DNA of 64,000 nt from the NCBI RefSeq assembly GCF_001292625.1, contig NZ_LAJH01000009.1, forward strand, positions 930,001 through 994,000. The letters run 5' to 3'. Source of the stretch: Shimia sp. SK013 (lineage in GTDB: Bacteria > Pseudomonadota > Alphaproteobacteria > Rhodobacterales > Rhodobacteraceae). A program made the position numbers and the translations under genes. Position 1 is the stretch's first letter; every line of letters begins with the position of its first letter. Positions 63,721 to 64,000 of the stretch are shown here, piece by piece. The notes under the pieces were generated by a model, which worked only from the letters and a program-made list of their open reading frames with translations, was not told where the DNA came from and ran no database searches.

Positions 63721-64000
63721 GATCCAACCTGTACCCCAATCCGCGCAGTGTTACGATCCGCACTTCTGACCCTTCAAGATGCTTGCGCAAACGCCCGATG
63801 TAAACCTCGATAGCGTTCTCAGACACGTCGTCATCATATGAGAAAAGGCGATCAACCAGCTTCTGCTTTGAGAAAACCTGTCCCTTGTTGCCAATCAGAA
63901 GTTCGAGCAACCGCAACTCGCGATTGCGAAGATCAATGATGGTGCCGTTGACCCGCAGATGGCCGGAAACTGCGTCGAATTCAACGTCTCCGATGGTCTG
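63710..64000 (-). CDS. OmpR/PhoB-type response regulator, C-terminal part
   Basis: Cut by the right edge. The visible 96 codons are a winged-helix output domain: RNRELRLLELLIGNKGQVFSKQ, KLVDRLFSYDDDVSENAIEV, then YIGRLRKHL and GLGYRL. The receiver domain is off the window. Its stop is 11 bp inside the kinase gene, so regulator, kinase and binding protein form one coupled operon. Confidence 0.9.
   Translation of the reverse strand, partial: QTIGDVEFDAVSGHLRVNGTIIDLRNRELRLLELLIGNKGQVFSKQKLVDRLFSYDDDVSENAIEVYIGRLRKHLEGSEVRIVTLRGLGYRLDHDG

Overview
The window looks like chromosomal DNA of a marine Rhodobacterales (Roseobacter-clade) alphaproteobacterium. The GC-rich coding style, the broken-up division/cell-wall (dcw) cluster with a long mraZ leader, tandem DUF6455 genes beside an FnrL-type box, DUF1178 and DUF1467 genes, choline-sulfatase, a dimethylglycine-dehydrogenase-like enzyme and several transport/catabolic operons all fit that group. 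This placement rests on gene content read by eye, not on a search.

Layout. (a) 1-11.0 kb, mostly minus strand: mraZ-rsmH-ftsL-ftsI-murE-murF-mraY read as one tightly overlapped operon, then a convergent small secreted protein and a terminator, then murD, an HPF/RaiA-like ribosome factor and the end of a HI0933-type flavoprotein. Upstream of mraZ are four 10-bp-spaced TGGGA-like repeats (candidate MraZ box) and a leader of about 206 nt ending in a perfect 12-bp hairpin, very like the UpsM sRNA leader of Rhodobacter. (b) 11.4-25.8 kb: housekeeping and conserved-unknown genes (NUDIX, DUF1178, SDR, rimO, DCC thiol protein, three tandem four-cysteine DUF6455 genes, YigZ/IMPACT, M48 lipoprotein, YggU, HDAC-like amidohydrolase, nitroreductase, EI24, DUF1467, methylmalonyl-CoA epimerase, a response regulator, GNAT, a Tat-exported DUF1501/DUF1800 pair, a thioredoxin-like protein). 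(c) 25.8-33.1 kb: aspS, carB and a YegD-like Hsp70. (d) 33.1-38.4 kb: a HisD-family dehydrogenase, a GcvT-fused DMGDH-like flavoenzyme and an acyl-CoA dehydrogenase. (e) 38.6-44.9 kb: tRNA-Gln(UUG) followed by a type I secretion locus: RTX protein, ABC exporter (frameshifted in this sequence, with an unusual C-terminal GHKL-like domain) and HlyD-type adaptor. (f) 45.2-48.5 kb: choline-sulfatase and a ThDP enzyme. (g) 48.6-61.1 kb: a divergent hexuronate regulon. A GntR regulator, uxaC and a UxuB-like gene go left. Three Gfo/Idh/MocA oxidoreductases, a complete CUT1 sugar ABC transporter and uxuA go right, across paired GGTATACC-type operators. (h) 61.4-64.0 kb: a response regulator, histidine kinase and solute-binding protein in one overlapping operon.

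How the genes work together: mraZ to mraY plus murD make lipid I precursors and divisome parts. The hexuronate block would import a sugar, process it by up to three NAD(P)-linked oxidoreductases, and feed glucuronate to fructuronate (UxaC), mannonate (UxuB) and 2-keto-3-deoxygluconate (UxuA). The RTX, ABC and HlyD genes form one exporter-substrate operon whose function depends on whether the frameshift near 42.51 kb is real.

Strongest candidates for something new: the GHKL-like tail on the type I exporter, the DUF6455 triad under an FnrL box, the triple-oxidoreductase hexuronate operon, and an 11-bp repeat unit (CGATACCGACG) found abutting two gene ends about 22 kb apart.
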